Of a stretch of 64,000 bases of DNA, positions 1 through 9,497 are shown in pieces; the stretch's first letter is position 1; every line of letters begins with the position of its first letter. The stretch comes from Paracidovorax sp031843945 (GTDB lineage: Bacteria; Pseudomonadota; Gammaproteobacteria; Burkholderiales; Burkholderiaceae_C). Below the pieces are notes generated by a model. It was not told the DNA's origin, did no database searches, and saw nothing but the letters and a program-made list of their open reading frames with translations. Where the stretch lies: positions 310,001 through 374,000 of the forward strand of contig NZ_JAVTJJ010000002.1 of NCBI RefSeq assembly GCF_031843945.1, in the 5' to 3' direction. A program made the translations under genes and the position numbers.

Positions 1-1
1 G

Positions 2-805
2 GGCACGCGCGCCATCGACGTGCGCGTGTCCACCCTGCCCAGCGCCCATGGCGAGCGCGCCGTGCTGCGCCTGCTGGACAAGACCCAGACCAAGCTCACG
101 CTGGAATCGGTGGGCATGCAGGGCGACACGCTCTCCCGATTCGAGAACCTCATCACCCAGCCGCACGGCATCATTTTGGTGACCGGGCCCACGGGCTCGG
201 GCAAGTCGACCACGCTCTACGCCGCGCTGCAGCGCATGGACGCGACGCAGGGCAACATCATGACGGTGGAAGACCCCATCGAATACGAGCTGGCCGGCGT
301 GGGCCAGACGCAGGTGAACGCCCGCATCGACCTGACCTTCGCCAAGGCCCTGCGCGCCATCCTGCGCCAGGACCCTGACGTGATCATGATCGGCGAGATC
401 CGAGACTTCGAGACCGCGCAGATCGCCATCCAGGCCTCGCTCACCGGCCACCTGGTGCTGGCCACGCTGCACACCAACGACGCCGCCAGCGCCATCACCC
501 GCCTGACCGACATGGGCGTGGAGCCGTTTCTCTTGTCCAGCTCGCTGCTGGGCGTGCTGGCCCAGCGGCTGGTGCGCAAGCTCGACGCGGGCGACCCCAG
601 CGGCTACAAAGGCCGCACCGGCGTGTTCGAGCTGCTGGTGGTAGATGACGCCATCCGCGAGAAGGTGCACAACCAGTCGGCTGAAGCCGACATTCGCACC
701 GCCGCGCTGGCGCGCGGAATGCGCTTGATGCGCGAGGACGGCGAACGGCTGGTGCAAGCCGGCATCACCAGCCCCGAAGAGGTGCTGCGCGTGACGCGGG
801 ACTGA
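2..805 (+). CDS. gspE: Type II secretion system ATPase GspE, 3' part
   Basis: This is the C-terminal 267 residues of the hexameric ATPase that powers the type II secretion pseudopilus from the cytoplasmic face of the inner membrane. The reading frame is open through the left edge, so the true start lies outside the window. Visible motifs are the Walker A GPTGSGKST, the Asp-box region after it, a Walker B-like VIMIGEIRD and the His-box TGHLVLATLHTNDA. Directly after QRLVRKL the sequence passes through DAGDPS to GYKGRTGVFELL. The tetracysteine zinc-binding segment that GspE and PilB proteins normally carry here is therefore absent. gspF lies 4.8 kb downstream rather than adjacent. The family assignment is secure; whether the protein works without the zinc finger is not known. 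Confidence 0.95.
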   Translation, partial: GTRAIDVRVSTLPSAHGERAVLRLLDKTQTKLTLESVGMQGDTLSRFENLITQPHGIILVTGPTGSGKSTTLYAALQRMDATQGNIMTVEDPIEYELAGVGQTQVNARIDLTFAKALRAILRQDPDVIMIGEIRDFETAQIAIQASLTGHLVLATLHTNDAASAITRLTDMGVEPFLLSSSLLGVLAQRLVRKLDAGDPSGYKGRTGVFELLVVDDAIREKVHNQSAEADIRTAALARGMRLMREDGERLVQAGITSPEEVLRVTRD

Positions 806-831
806 ACACCCACCCTCAGGCGCGCAGGCTT

Positions 832-1842
832 TCAGTCCACCGCCGCCTGTAGCTCATTGACCAGCGAGGCAACGCTGCCCACGCCCAGCCGGCGGTAGAT
901 GGCCTGGATGTGATTGCGCACCGTGGCAGGCGCGCGGTCCAGCTGACGTGCGATTTCCTTGTGGCTCAATCCCTTGGCCAGCAGCCACGCCACCTGCCAT
1001 TCGCGCGGCGTCAGATGGTCTGCCGCGCAGCTGGGGCGGGCATTCACGAACAGCAGTTCGCGCTCCACGTGGCAGCGGGCCACCAGCGTGCGCCCGGCAA
1101 AGCGGGAGTTGCCGGAGGCGAAACGCTGCATCAGCGGCTGCGGCAGGCGGCCGTCCGGAACGGCGCTCCACTCCCCGCGCAGCAGCGCGTCGAACGACGG
1201 CGTGGCGTGATAGACCATGCCCCGCAGATCCGCCACCGCCTGCGCGCGGCGGGTGGCCGTGGGCGCGCTGTGGGTTGCATGGGTGTCGTTGGTGGCCAGC
1301 GCTTCCATGTGCCGCACGCGGTTGTAGCCCATGGCCTGTTGCAGGTGCGGCGCGACGGCTGCCAGCAGGCTGCGCTCGCTCTCGGTGCAATGGGCATCCG
1401 CGCGGGTACGGAACAAGGTGACCCACTGCACCAAGCCGTTGGCCGGATTCATGGCCGAGCTGATGAAGAAGTGACGCTGGCCGAACCGCTCGCCATAGGC
1501 CTTGATGGCTTTCTGGTGCGGTGCGCCGAACTGCATGGCGGCATCGAAAGCCATCGTGGCGCGGGGCTGCAATGCCACCTCGGCCGCCGCCGTATCGAGG
1601 TGTTTGATGGCCTCGTAACCCGCCAACATCTCGATCGGCTGCCGGTCCAAGTGCAGCGTATGGATGTCGATGCCTGTGGCGCCGTAGGTGGCCGAGCCCC
1701 ACATCGACGAATCGAACGGCAGCACGCGGCGCACGGCGTCCAGCGACGCGTCCTGAAACGTCTGCAGTGGCTGCTCATGGGACAGCCGGTACACATGCAG
1801 CAGCAAATCACCGAAGTCGTCGAAGCCTGTCGTGTGCGGCAT
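832..1842 (-). CDS. LuxR-type transcriptional regulator
   Basis: A 336-residue regulator. Its last ~60 residues form a LuxR/GerE helix-turn-helix, opening LTPREWQVAWLLAKGLSHKE and including TVRNHIQAIYRRLGV. The N-terminal ~260 residues match no receiver or autoinducer domain I recognise; they contain the segment RRVLPFDSSMWG. The regulator at 51804-52811 has the same layout and a matching RRLVPFDSAWWG segment, so the two look like paralogues. I chose the ATG at 1842 because a run of six G lies a short distance upstream; an in-frame start 20 codons earlier is possible. It converges on gspE and is divergent from the lipoprotein gene at 1975. The ligand and targets cannot be read from the sequence. 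Confidence 0.85.
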   Translation of the reverse strand: MPHTTGFDDFGDLLLHVYRLSHEQPLQTFQDASLDAVRRVLPFDSSMWGSATYGATGIDIHTLHLDRQPIEMLAGYEAIKHLDTAAAEVALQPRATMAFDAAMQFGAPHQKAIKAYGERFGQRHFFISSAMNPANGLVQWVTLFRTRADAHCTESERSLLAAVAPHLQQAMGYNRVRHMEALATNDTHATHSAPTATRRAQAVADLRGMVYHATPSFDALLRGEWSAVPDGRLPQPLMQRFASGNSRFAGRTLVARCHVERELLFVNARPSCAADHLTPREWQVAWLLAKGLSHKEIARQLDRAPATVRNHIQAIYRRLGVGSVASLVNELQAAVD

Positions 1843-1974
1843 GTCCTGTTCCCCCCCGTTGTTGTGCGCGCCAAGATGCACTGGCGCATGGGCGGCGTAC
1901 ATGGTGCATTTGCATCATGTTGTTTCGGAACGTATCACCCTATCGTCCGCGTGTCACTCATTGGAAAGACCGCC

Positions 1975-3702
1975 ATGCCCCAATCCACCGCCCCTCATTT
2001 CTCCTTCGGCCCTTCTCTGTCGCCCATGCATAAAGGTTTGCTGGCCGCCGGCTTGCTGAGCCTGCTGGCTGCCTGCGGCGGTGGCGGCGGCGGTGATGAC
2101 GCTCCGGCACCCACCACGCCAGCGGCACCCGCACCGGCACCGGCGCCAGCTCCAGCACCGACGCCAACACCGACGCCCCCACCACCGCCTGCCCCCATCA
2201 CCTTGAGTGGCGCCGTCTTCATTGACCAGGCCATTCGCGGTGCCCAGGTCTGTGTGGACCTGAATGCCAACCAGGCCTGCGACGCTACCGAACCTGCCAG
2301 CGCAGCCACTGGCGCCGACGGCGGCTACACCGTGACGTACCAGCCGGCCGACGACACGGCAGCGAATGCCTTCAAGGCAGCCGCCGTGCTGGCGGTGGTG
2401 GGCACCGCAGCGGTGGATGCGGCCGATACGGCTGCCAATGCGAGGGCGACCACGCGTGAAATCGTGCTGTCCGCACCTGCCAGCAAGACCGCGCAGATCT
2501 CGCCACTGACCACGCTGGTGCAAAAAGCCGTAGCCCAGGGCCTGCTGCTGGCCGATGCAGAGGCCGCTGTGGCGCAGCAGCTGGATGTCCCCGTCGCCAA
2601 GCTCTACGACTACCAGGGCGACGCACTCTCTTCCGCCGCCGTGCTGCCGGACACCGCACGCACCGCCGCCAAGCTGACGGCTTATGCGCTGGAACTCGGC
2701 GGTACCACCAGCACCGCCGCGGTGAATGCTGCGGCCACACCGTCGACCGCCCTCGGCTCGCTGAACTACACCGACGCGCAGAATTACACCTATGCCGTGC
2801 GCGAGTCCGACGGCGTGGTGGCTGCCAACGGCTACGCACAGCAGTTCGAACGCCGCGCGGGCGTGGCTGCCGGCACGGCGCTCACCGCTGGCCAGCTCTA
2901 CCCGGCACCCGCTTCGCTGCAACTCACCGACAGCGGCTGGAACCGCTGTGATGGAACACCGCCGCGCCTGAACACGCGCGGCTCGCCTTCGCGCACCAAG
3001 TTCTGCGACGGCGCCAGCCGCTTCTACAGCGTGGCCTTGGGCGATCAGGATCTGTCGGGCCGCACGATGGCCGACGTGGTGGCGCAGATGCAGACCGGCG
3101 ACGCTCGCCTCAACGCCGAAGGCATCACGCGCAGCCCCGTCATCACGATGGCGTCAACTACGGCACTGGGCACCGCCACCTTCCCGGCGGGCTCCGTGCT
3201 GCGCAGCAGCGTGACCGCCCAGCTCAGTTGGCCGATCCGGATCAACAACACCGCGACGGACGCAACCGCAGCACCCAGCCTGACGGCACTCATCAACGCG
3301 CGTCCGGCCACCGCGGTCAACCTCTCAACCGCAGCCGGCACGGTGCCGCTGGGCTTGGTAGACGCCACGCACACACTGCGCGTCGCCTTTATCAACCCCA
3401 GCACGGCGCAGCTGTACCGCTGCGAAGCCACCGCGCCCAATTACACCGATTCAGCCAACTGCACGGCCCTGGCGCAAAGTGCGTTCACCATCGACACCAT
3501 GGGGGGCGTCAAGGTGCTGAGAATCGCCAACTTCCCTTCGACCACGCTCGACAACGTGCGTGGTTTCGCGGAATACAACGGTGTCGTGTACCAATCGCGG
3601 CAACAGCGGCCTGCCATCGACGAGGGGCAGGTGGTCAGCTACGTCCAGCGCCTGAATGGCACGGCCTGGGCGGCACTGAAGACGCAGCTGGCTCTGCAGT
3701 AA
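1975..3702 (+). CDS. Putative lipoprotein with Pro/Ala/Thr-rich linker
   Basis: A 575-residue protein of unknown function. A hydrophobic signal segment ends in the lipobox LLAAC, with the lipidated cysteine at residue 34 (or 17 if translation starts at the ATG at 2026). It is followed by a glycine run and a low-complexity Pro/Ala/Thr stretch at about residues 42-70 that probably spans from the membrane anchor to the globular part. The remainder has no motif I recognise; it resembles the variable lipoproteins common in Comamonadaceae. The ATG at 1975 is preferred because GGAAAG lies about 8 bases upstream, while the 2026 ATG has no visible ribosome-binding site. It ends just before a dispersed repeat and a strong hairpin. 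The lipoprotein call is firm; the function is unknown. Confidence 0.8.
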   Translation: MPQSTAPHFSFGPSLSPMHKGLLAAGLLSLLAACGGGGGGDDAPAPTTPAAPAPAPAPAPAPTPTPTPPPPPAPITLSGAVFIDQAIRGAQVCVDLNANQACDATEPASAATGADGGYTVTYQPADDTAANAFKAAAVLAVVGTAAVDAADTAANARATTREIVLSAPASKTAQISPLTTLVQKAVAQGLLLADAEAAVAQQLDVPVAKLYDYQGDALSSAAVLPDTARTAAKLTAYALELGGTTSTAAVNAAATPSTALGSLNYTDAQNYTYAVRESDGVVAANGYAQQFERRAGVAAGTALTAGQLYPAPASLQLTDSGWNRCDGTPPRLNTRGSPSRTKFCDGASRFYSVALGDQDLSGRTMADVVAQMQTGDARLNAEGITRSPVITMASTTALGTATFPAGSVLRSSVTAQLSWPIRINNTATDATAAPSLTALINARPATAVNLSTAAGTVPLGLVDATHTLRVAFINPSTAQLYRCEATAPNYTDSANCTALAQSAFTIDTMGGVKVLRIANFPSTTLDNVRGFAEYNGVVYQSRQQRPAIDEGQVVSYVQRLNGTAWAALKTQLALQ

Positions 3703-3726
3703 GAGCGGAGGCCAGCCCAGCGCTGA

Positions 3727-3772
3727 TTTACTATTATTTTTATAGCTGTCAGCGCTTATCCATCAAGCGCTA
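3727..3772 (+). repeat. Dispersed Comamonadaceae-type repeat, copy 1
   Basis: Forward copy of the dispersed element: an AT-rich start (ACTATTATTTTTATAGCT) followed by GCGCTT and, after 8 bases, AAGCGC, which form a short hairpin. It lies between the convergent lipoprotein and CZB genes. Other copies are near 6350, 8250, 17448, 17506, 18992, 35534 and 35812. Confidence 0.75.
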
Positions 3773-3801
3773 GCGGCCGTTTTCATTAAGAAAACGGCCG
3801 C
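3773..3801. terminator. Bidirectional hairpin between convergent genes
   Basis: An 11-bp perfect inverted repeat, GCGGCCGTTTT and AAAACGGCCGC, around a 7-base loop. It sits between the stops of the lipoprotein gene and the CZB gene, which point toward each other. The T and A tracts lie inside the stem, so it could act on both strands. Terminator function is inferred from structure and position. Confidence 0.6.
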
Positions 3802-3809
3802 AGCTGCTT

Positions 3810-4301
3810 TCAGCGCCGGCGCACCAGGCCCCGGCGCAATTCCTTCAGCAGCAGCACCACCTGCGTGGAGGCGTGCCGGCAGCTCTTGAACGCCTGTTCC
3901 GCCTGGCGCACATCGCCGGCGGCAAGCAGGGTCAGCATCTCCGCCGCCTGCGTATGGAAGAAGCGGTTGCGCCGCATCAGCATGTCGAACGCAGGCAGGT
4001 GGCCCAGAGTGCGTTGGCCGCCGCCGTGCAGCCATTGGCCCAGCTCGGAGCAGTCGTCACGGCAGATCACCTCGGGTTGCAGCTGCGCGTCGGGCACGCC
4101 GTGCAGCGCCTGCTCCAGCCAGGGCACCCAGCGCTCGTGGCTGGCAATGGCCTGGTCGATGTCGAATTCGGTCAGCAGCTGAGCCGCGTCGGTGCCTGAA
4201 AGCACCAGCGCGCTGGCCTCGCTCGTAGGCAACGATGTCCAGTCTTCCGATGCCGGACGGCCGTCGGCACGGAGCGGAAAAAGGCGGCTGAAAAATCCCA
4301 T
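3810..4301 (-). CDS. Stand-alone CZB (zinc-binding) domain protein
   Basis: A 163-residue protein dominated by a chemoreceptor zinc-binding (CZB) domain. The signature residues are visible: a His in the first helix (AIASHERW), the Cys-containing CSELGQWLHG core, and later His residues in FFHTQ and CRHAS. In known proteins CZB domains bind zinc and regulate chemoreceptors or diguanylate cyclases; here no output domain is attached. The start at 4301 is chosen because the preceding 21 in-frame residues look non-protein-like, but neither start has a clear ribosome-binding site. No chemotaxis partner is adjacent. It could regulate another protein in trans or buffer zinc; that is inference. Confidence 0.75.
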   Translation of the reverse strand: MGFFSRLFPLRADGRPASEDWTSLPTSEASALVLSGTDAAQLLTEFDIDQAIASHERWVPWLEQALHGVPDAQLQPEVICRDDCSELGQWLHGGGQRTLGHLPAFDMLMRRNRFFHTQAAEMLTLLAAGDVRQAEQAFKSCRHASTQVVLLLKELRRGLVRRR

Positions 4302-4488
4302 GGGTGGCTTGGTGCGGGTGAACGGTGACGGGGGCTGAAGCCGATGGCAGCCCTCCCGGCGCATCGATTGGCCCGATTATCTTCATGTTTCCCATAAATT
4401 CACACTATCGTGATCTGCGCAATGTAAACAATGGGCAGCCACGTCGCGTTATTCCCGACGTCAGCACGGAAATGGCTCGGCGCCCACA

Positions 4489-5529
<1,041 letters not shown>

Positions 5530-5638
5530 CAAGCGCAGGCAGCGCCACGGTCACACCGCTGCACCCTGCAGCGGCTACCATCGTGGGCTGCCCGCCACCC
5601 GGCGCGGCGCCTTTTCCCTTCATCTTCCCGCCGCCCGC

Positions 5639-6871
5639 ATGCCCGCCTTTTCCTTCGAAGCGATCGACGCCCAGGGCCAGTCCCGCAAGGGCACCATCGA
5701 AGCCGATTCGCCCAAGGCCGCCCGCAGCCTGCTGCGCGCGCAGGCCCTGGTGCCGCTGGGCGTGGAGCCGCTGGCTTCTGCCCAGTTGCAGGACGGTGGC
5801 CCGCCCGGCATGGGCGAGCGGCTGTTCACGCGGCCGGTGTTCAATGCCGCCGGCCTGGCGATCTGGACGCGCCAGCTGTCGGGCCTGGTCGCGTCAGGGC
5901 TGCCGCTGGAGCGAGCGCTCACCGCCCTGGCAGACGAAGCCGAAGGCGACCGCCAGCGCTACTTGGTGGCCGCGCTGCGGGCCGAAGTCAACGCTGGCTC
6001 CACCTTCGCGCGCGCGCTGGCCGGCCATCCGCGCGAGTTTTCCGATATCTACGCCGCCGTGGTCGGGGCGGGTGAATCCAGCGGCAGCCTGGGCCTGGTG
6101 CTCGAACGGCTGGCCGACGACCTGGAAGAGCGCCAGACCCTGCGCGCCAAGCTCATCGGCGCGGCGCTTTACCCGGCCATCGTCACCGTGGTGGCCATCG
6201 TCATCGTGCTGTTTCTGGTGGGCTACGTGGTGCCGCAGGTCGCCAGCGTGTTCGCCGGCACCAAACGCGCGCTGCCGTTTTTGACCGTGGCGATGCTGGC
6301 CATCAGCGATGCCGTGCGGCACTACGGCTGGGCCATGCTGGGCACTCTCGTTTTGATAGCTATCAGCGCCCGCTATGCCTTGGCTCAGCCCGTATTTCGG
6401 CAAAAGTTCGACGGCTGGTGGCTGACGCTGCCCGTGGTCGGCCGGCTGGCGCGAGGCTACAACGCGGCGCGCTTTACCGGCACGCTGGCGATGCTGGCCG
6501 GCGCGGGCGTGCCCATCTTGAAAGCGCTGCAGGCCGCCGCCGAAACGCTGAACAACCGCGCCCTGCGCGCCGACGCGCTGGATGCGCTGGTGCTGGTGCG
6601 CGAAGGCGCGCCGCTGGCCTCTGCACTGGCGCAGAAAAAGCGTTTTCCCGGTCTGGTGGCCATGTTCGCGCGGCTGGGCGAGCAGACCGGCCAGCTGCCG
6701 GTGATGCTGCAGCGCGCAGCCATCCAGCTGTCGGCCGAGGTGCAGCGCCGCTCCATGCAACTGGCGACCATTCTGGAGCCGCTGCTGATCGTGGCCATGG
6801 GCCTGATCGTCATGCTCATCGTGCTGGCCGTGCTCATGCCGATCATCCAGCTCAACCAGTTCGTGAAGTAG
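5639..6871 (+). CDS. gspF: Type II secretion system inner-membrane protein GspF
   Basis: A 410-residue platform protein of the type II secretion system that sits in the inner membrane and couples GspE to pseudopilus assembly. It has the usual length and two T2SSF repeats, each with an ARLGEQTGQLP- or VGAGESSGSLG-type motif, with membrane segments near residues 175-200, 225-245 and 375-400. At 6350-6374 the DNA reads like the first half of the dispersed repeat found in nearby intergenic spaces, encoding LIAISARYAL just after the central membrane segment. The gene is intact across it. It is followed 8 bases later by the nucleotidase gene. The start at 5639 fits the conserved MPAF-type N-terminus. 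Confidence 0.95.
   Translation: MPAFSFEAIDAQGQSRKGTIEADSPKAARSLLRAQALVPLGVEPLASAQLQDGGPPGMGERLFTRPVFNAAGLAIWTRQLSGLVASGLPLERALTALADEAEGDRQRYLVAALRAEVNAGSTFARALAGHPREFSDIYAAVVGAGESSGSLGLVLERLADDLEERQTLRAKLIGAALYPAIVTVVAIVIVLFLVGYVVPQVASVFAGTKRALPFLTVAMLAISDAVRHYGWAMLGTLVLIAISARYALAQPVFRQKFDGWWLTLPVVGRLARGYNAARFTGTLAMLAGAGVPILKALQAAAETLNNRALRADALDALVLVREGAPLASALAQKKRFPGLVAMFARLGEQTGQLPVMLQRAAIQLSAEVQRRSMQLATILEPLLIVAMGLIVMLIVLAVLMPIIQLNQFVK
6350..6374 (+). repeat. Partial dispersed repeat inside gspF
   Basis: TTTTGATAGCTATCAGCGCC matches the first half of the dispersed repeat (compare copy 1, TTTTTATAGCTGTCAGCGCT) but lies in frame inside gspF. The second half of the element is not recognisable. 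Because the match is short, chance resemblance cannot be excluded. Confidence 0.45.
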
Positions 6872-6879
6872 CAGGCCCC

Positions 6880-7818
6880 ATGTCCGTGAACCTGAACGAC
6901 AAGCTCGTCGTCGCCATCTCGTCCCGCGCGCTCTTCGACTTCGAGGAAGAAAACACCATCTTCGACCCGAAGAATCCGCTGCCCTACATGCAGCTGCAGC
7001 AAGAGCGCCTGCACGTGCCGGCCAAGCCGGGCGTGGCCTTTCCGCTGGTGCGCAAGCTGCTTGCGTTCAACACCGCGCAGGCCCGGCGGGTGGAGGTGGT
7101 CATCCTCTCGCGCAACGACCCGGTCAGCGCGCTGCGCATCTTCCATTCGGCACAAGACGCCGGCCTGCCGCTGGAGCGCGGCGTGTTCACCCAGGGGCGC
7201 GATCCATTCAAGTACCTGCGGCCGCTGGGTGCGCACCTGTTCCTGTCGGCCAACGAAGAAGACGTGAGCGAGGCGCTGGCGCTGGGCTTTCCGGCGGCGC
7301 GGGTGCTGACGCAGTCCGTAGCGGCCGGGGAGAACTATCCGGACGAGCTGCGCATCGCTTTCGATGGCGACGCCGTACTGTTCTCTGACGAGGCAGAGCG
7401 CGTGTACCAGTCCGAAGGGCTGGCCGCTTTTCAGACGCACGAGATCACCAACGCCGCGCTGCCCTTGTCGGGCGGGCCGTTCAAGCCGCTGCTGGCCGCG
7501 CTGCACCAGTTGCAGCAGCAGGCCGACGTGTCGGGCATGCGTCTGCGCACCGCGCTGGTCACGGCACGCAGCGCGCCCGCGCACGAACGCGCCATCAACA
7601 CGCTGATGAAATGGAATCTGGCCGTGGACGAGGCGATGTTCCTGGGCGGGCTGGAAAAAGGCCCGTTCCTGCGCGAGTTCGAGCCCGACTTCTTCTTCGA
7701 CGACCAGACCGGCCATGTGGACTCGGCCGCGCGTCACGTGCCTGCGGGCCATGTGCGATCGGGCATCTCCAATCCCGCACGCGGGGAACCCGTGGTGCCG
7801 ACAGAAGTCCCACGGTGA
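6880..7818 (+). CDS. Cytosolic 5'-nucleotidase family protein
   Basis: A 312-residue protein of the 5'-nucleotidase family (PF06189) related to eukaryotic cytosolic 5'-nucleotidase IA, expected to dephosphorylate nucleoside monophosphates. Characteristic segments are LVVAISSRALFDFEEEN, VEVVILSRNDP, LPLERGVFTQGRDPFKYL, HLFLSANEEDV and, near the end, EPDFFFDDQTGHVDSAA. Substrate preference is not determined by what I can see. It follows gspF by 8 bases, and its TGA overlaps the ATG of the EF-hand gene, so the genes are probably co-transcribed. A role with type II secretion is not implied. Confidence 0.9.
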   Translation: MSVNLNDKLVVAISSRALFDFEEENTIFDPKNPLPYMQLQQERLHVPAKPGVAFPLVRKLLAFNTAQARRVEVVILSRNDPVSALRIFHSAQDAGLPLERGVFTQGRDPFKYLRPLGAHLFLSANEEDVSEALALGFPAARVLTQSVAAGENYPDELRIAFDGDAVLFSDEAERVYQSEGLAAFQTHEITNAALPLSGGPFKPLLAALHQLQQQADVSGMRLRTALVTARSAPAHERAINTLMKWNLAVDEAMFLGGLEKGPFLREFEPDFFFDDQTGHVDSAARHVPAGHVRSGISNPARGEPVVPTEVPR

Positions 7819-8240
7819 TGCGCTTGTCACTGAAAACGATCGTTTTTCCACTCTTCCGCCCCGGCTTGGCGCTTTGCCTGGGCGCCTGGCTGGTCCTGCC
7901 TGCTGCCGCAGCCACGGCGGCTGCATCTGCGAATCCGGCGCCCGCATCCGCTGCGGCGGCCAGTGCGCCCATGAGCAAGGGCGAGATCAAGGCGATCCGC
8001 GAATTCCACATGCTGGACTTCAACGGCGACGGCAAATTGAGCCGCAAGGAAGTGGCCATCGTGCCGCGCCTGTCTGCCGCCTTTGACGATGCAGACACCA
8101 ACCACGACGGCTTCGTGACCCTGGACGAAGTGCGTGCCTACGCCGTCAAGTACCGTGCAGAGCGGGACCGGGCCAAGGCAAAAGCGGCTTCTGCTGGCGC
8201 TGCACCTGCAGCGGCTGAACCCAAACCCGCCAAGCCCTGA
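7818..8240 (+). CDS. Exported EF-hand calcium-binding protein
   Basis: A 140-residue small EF-hand protein. A hydrophobic N-terminal segment (about residues 8-32) with Ala-rich cleavage context predicts export to the periplasm. Two EF-hand loops follow: D67 to E78 (DFNGDGKLSRKE) and D93 to E104 (DTNHDGFVTLDE), each with acidic or polar ligands at positions 1, 3, 5 and 12. The tail is Lys/Ala/Pro-rich. The ATG at 7818 overlaps the stop of the nucleotidase gene (TGATG), which implies translational coupling; a longer reading of this frame upstream would lie wholly inside that gene. The calcium-dependent partner is unknown. Confidence 0.85.
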   Translation: MRLSLKTIVFPLFRPGLALCLGAWLVLPAAAATAAASANPAPASAAAASAPMSKGEIKAIREFHMLDFNGDGKLSRKEVAIVPRLSAAFDDADTNHDGFVTLDEVRAYAVKYRAERDRAKAKAASAGAAPAAAEPKPAKP

Positions 8241-8249
8241 CGCACTTAT

Positions 8250-8308
8250 GGATCAAATCGACCTCTAGCGCTTATTCAGCAAGCGCCAATAGCTATGCTT
8301 TTAGTAGC
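8250..8308 (-). repeat. Dispersed repeat, inverted orientation
   Basis: Reverse-orientation copy of the dispersed element (ATAGCTATTGGCGCTTGCTG and AAGCGCT when read on the minus strand). It lies between the convergent EF-hand gene and the hypothetical gene at 8325. Confidence 0.7.
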
Positions 8309-8324
8309 AAAAACACCCGCTGGC

Positions 8325-8777
8325 TCAGAGCCCACTGGTGCGCTTGACCTTCGGATCGGCATAGGTCAGCTGCACGTTCTCTTTTTGCTGCTCCTGCTGG
8401 GCCTGCCGCTCCTGCTGGGCGGTTTTGTTGATCTCCTGCGCCATGTCGACGGCGCTGCCGCTCGCGCGCCACATCGACTGAATGAATTCCAGCAGCATCT
8501 TGGAGATGGGCTCCTTTGGCGGCTCCTCGGGCTCCTTGACGGTTTCCTGCTTCTTCGTCTCGGTCCAGTCGCGGTTGGGAGTCTCGGGCGCGGAAGACGG
8601 CTTGTCGGGCTCGCGCACCGTGGCGCCCTTGCCCAGCCGATCCATTGACTCCACCGGAGCAGGCGCACTGCTGCCGCTCGCGCGCGCTGCCGGAATGGCA
8701 GTCGCCGCGCCAGTGGGGTACAGATCAGCACCCTGCGGGCGCCAACTGGGCGAACGGTCAAGAGATGGAATCGACAT
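8325..8777 (-). CDS. Hypothetical protein, Pro/Glu-rich with Gln-rich tail
   Basis: A 150-residue protein I do not recognise. Residues ~25-100 are Pro/Ser/Glu/Lys-rich and likely disordered. A helical segment around KMLLEFIQSMWRASG is followed by a charged Gln-rich stretch (QQERQAQQEQQ) that could form a short coiled coil. The start at 8777 is supported by GAGGAG about 7 bases upstream on the minus strand; a longer frame exists but lacks a site. No signal peptide is seen. The layout loosely resembles small type III secretion-associated proteins, but nothing nearby supports that. Confidence 0.65.
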   Translation of the reverse strand: MSIPSLDRSPSWRPQGADLYPTGAATAIPAARASGSSAPAPVESMDRLGKGATVREPDKPSSAPETPNRDWTETKKQETVKEPEEPPKEPISKMLLEFIQSMWRASGSAVDMAQEINKTAQQERQAQQEQQKENVQLTYADPKVKRTSGL

Positions 8778-8969
8778 GGCAGGCTCCTCGAAATAGCAGC
8801 ATCGACAAGGCGCAATCACCCCCCTGTCGTACTCTATAACGACAAACAAGAGGGTAAATTGAGCCCTTTTCTGCCTTTAACCCTAAAACCAAGGGTTTAC
8901 ACCTAGTCGAGCTGCTGACCGAGCGAGCGGTCGAGTCGAACCGAAGCCTCTTCCAGCAAGCGTTGGCTG

Positions 8970-9470
8970 CTATAAAAAACGTTCCAACAGCCGGCGGGAC
9001 TGGCGGTCCAGCGCCGTCACGTCGGGCACCCGAAACTGCACGCCGTCGCTGGCGGCGATCAGCAGCGAAGTGCGCTCGCCCAGCCGGCGAATGTCATCTT
9101 CGGCCTTGAGCACCAGCCGCGCTTCGCCCCTGTCGGTCTGCACCGTCCAGGTGCTGGGCGTGGAAAAGCTGGACACGGCCGTGATGCTTTCAATGACCGG
9201 CACGAATTCACGCGCGGCCAGTTCCTCGTCGATCAGGCTGCGCTGGGTTGGCGGCAAGGCGTTCAGCCGGTCAATCCAGACCCGCTCATGCCCATCCAGT
9301 CCGACCAGCGATACGCCTTCATCGGGCGCGGCGATCGGAAAGGCCCGCACAGGCACGACACCAGCATGCTCGGAGCCGTCTGCCAGGCGCAGCACCAGCC
9401 GGCCGTGGGCATTGCGCAGCAGCGTGAAGGACGGCGCGGCACCGGAAAGGGAAGTTTCTGCATTCGTCAT
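8970..9470 (-). CDS. DUF1854 protein associated with cyanophycin metabolism
   Basis: A 166-residue DUF1854 family protein. These occur almost always beside cyanophycin synthetase genes and the ABC transporter that lies immediately upstream here (27-base gap). Family features are FTLLRNAHGRLVLRLADG near the start, the segment DEGVSLVGLDGHERVWIDRL, and the C-terminal VPDVTALDRQSRRLLERFL. The molecular role is not established; the genomic association suggests a part in export, storage or turnover of cyanophycin or its dipeptides. It is transcribed with the ABC gene, away from cphA. Confidence 0.85.
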   Translation of the reverse strand: MTNAETSLSGAAPSFTLLRNAHGRLVLRLADGSEHAGVVPVRAFPIAAPDEGVSLVGLDGHERVWIDRLNALPPTQRSLIDEELAAREFVPVIESITAVSSFSTPSTWTVQTDRGEARLVLKAEDDIRRLGERTSLLIAASDGVQFRVPDVTALDRQSRRLLERFL

Positions 9471-9497
9471 GGAGGCTTTCGATTCCTTAGGCTGGAC

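Noticed and set aside
910..1974. Extension of the lipoprotein frame upstream to 910
   Set aside because: This portion runs antisense through the LuxR gene; the signal peptide and ribosome-binding site place the start at 1975.
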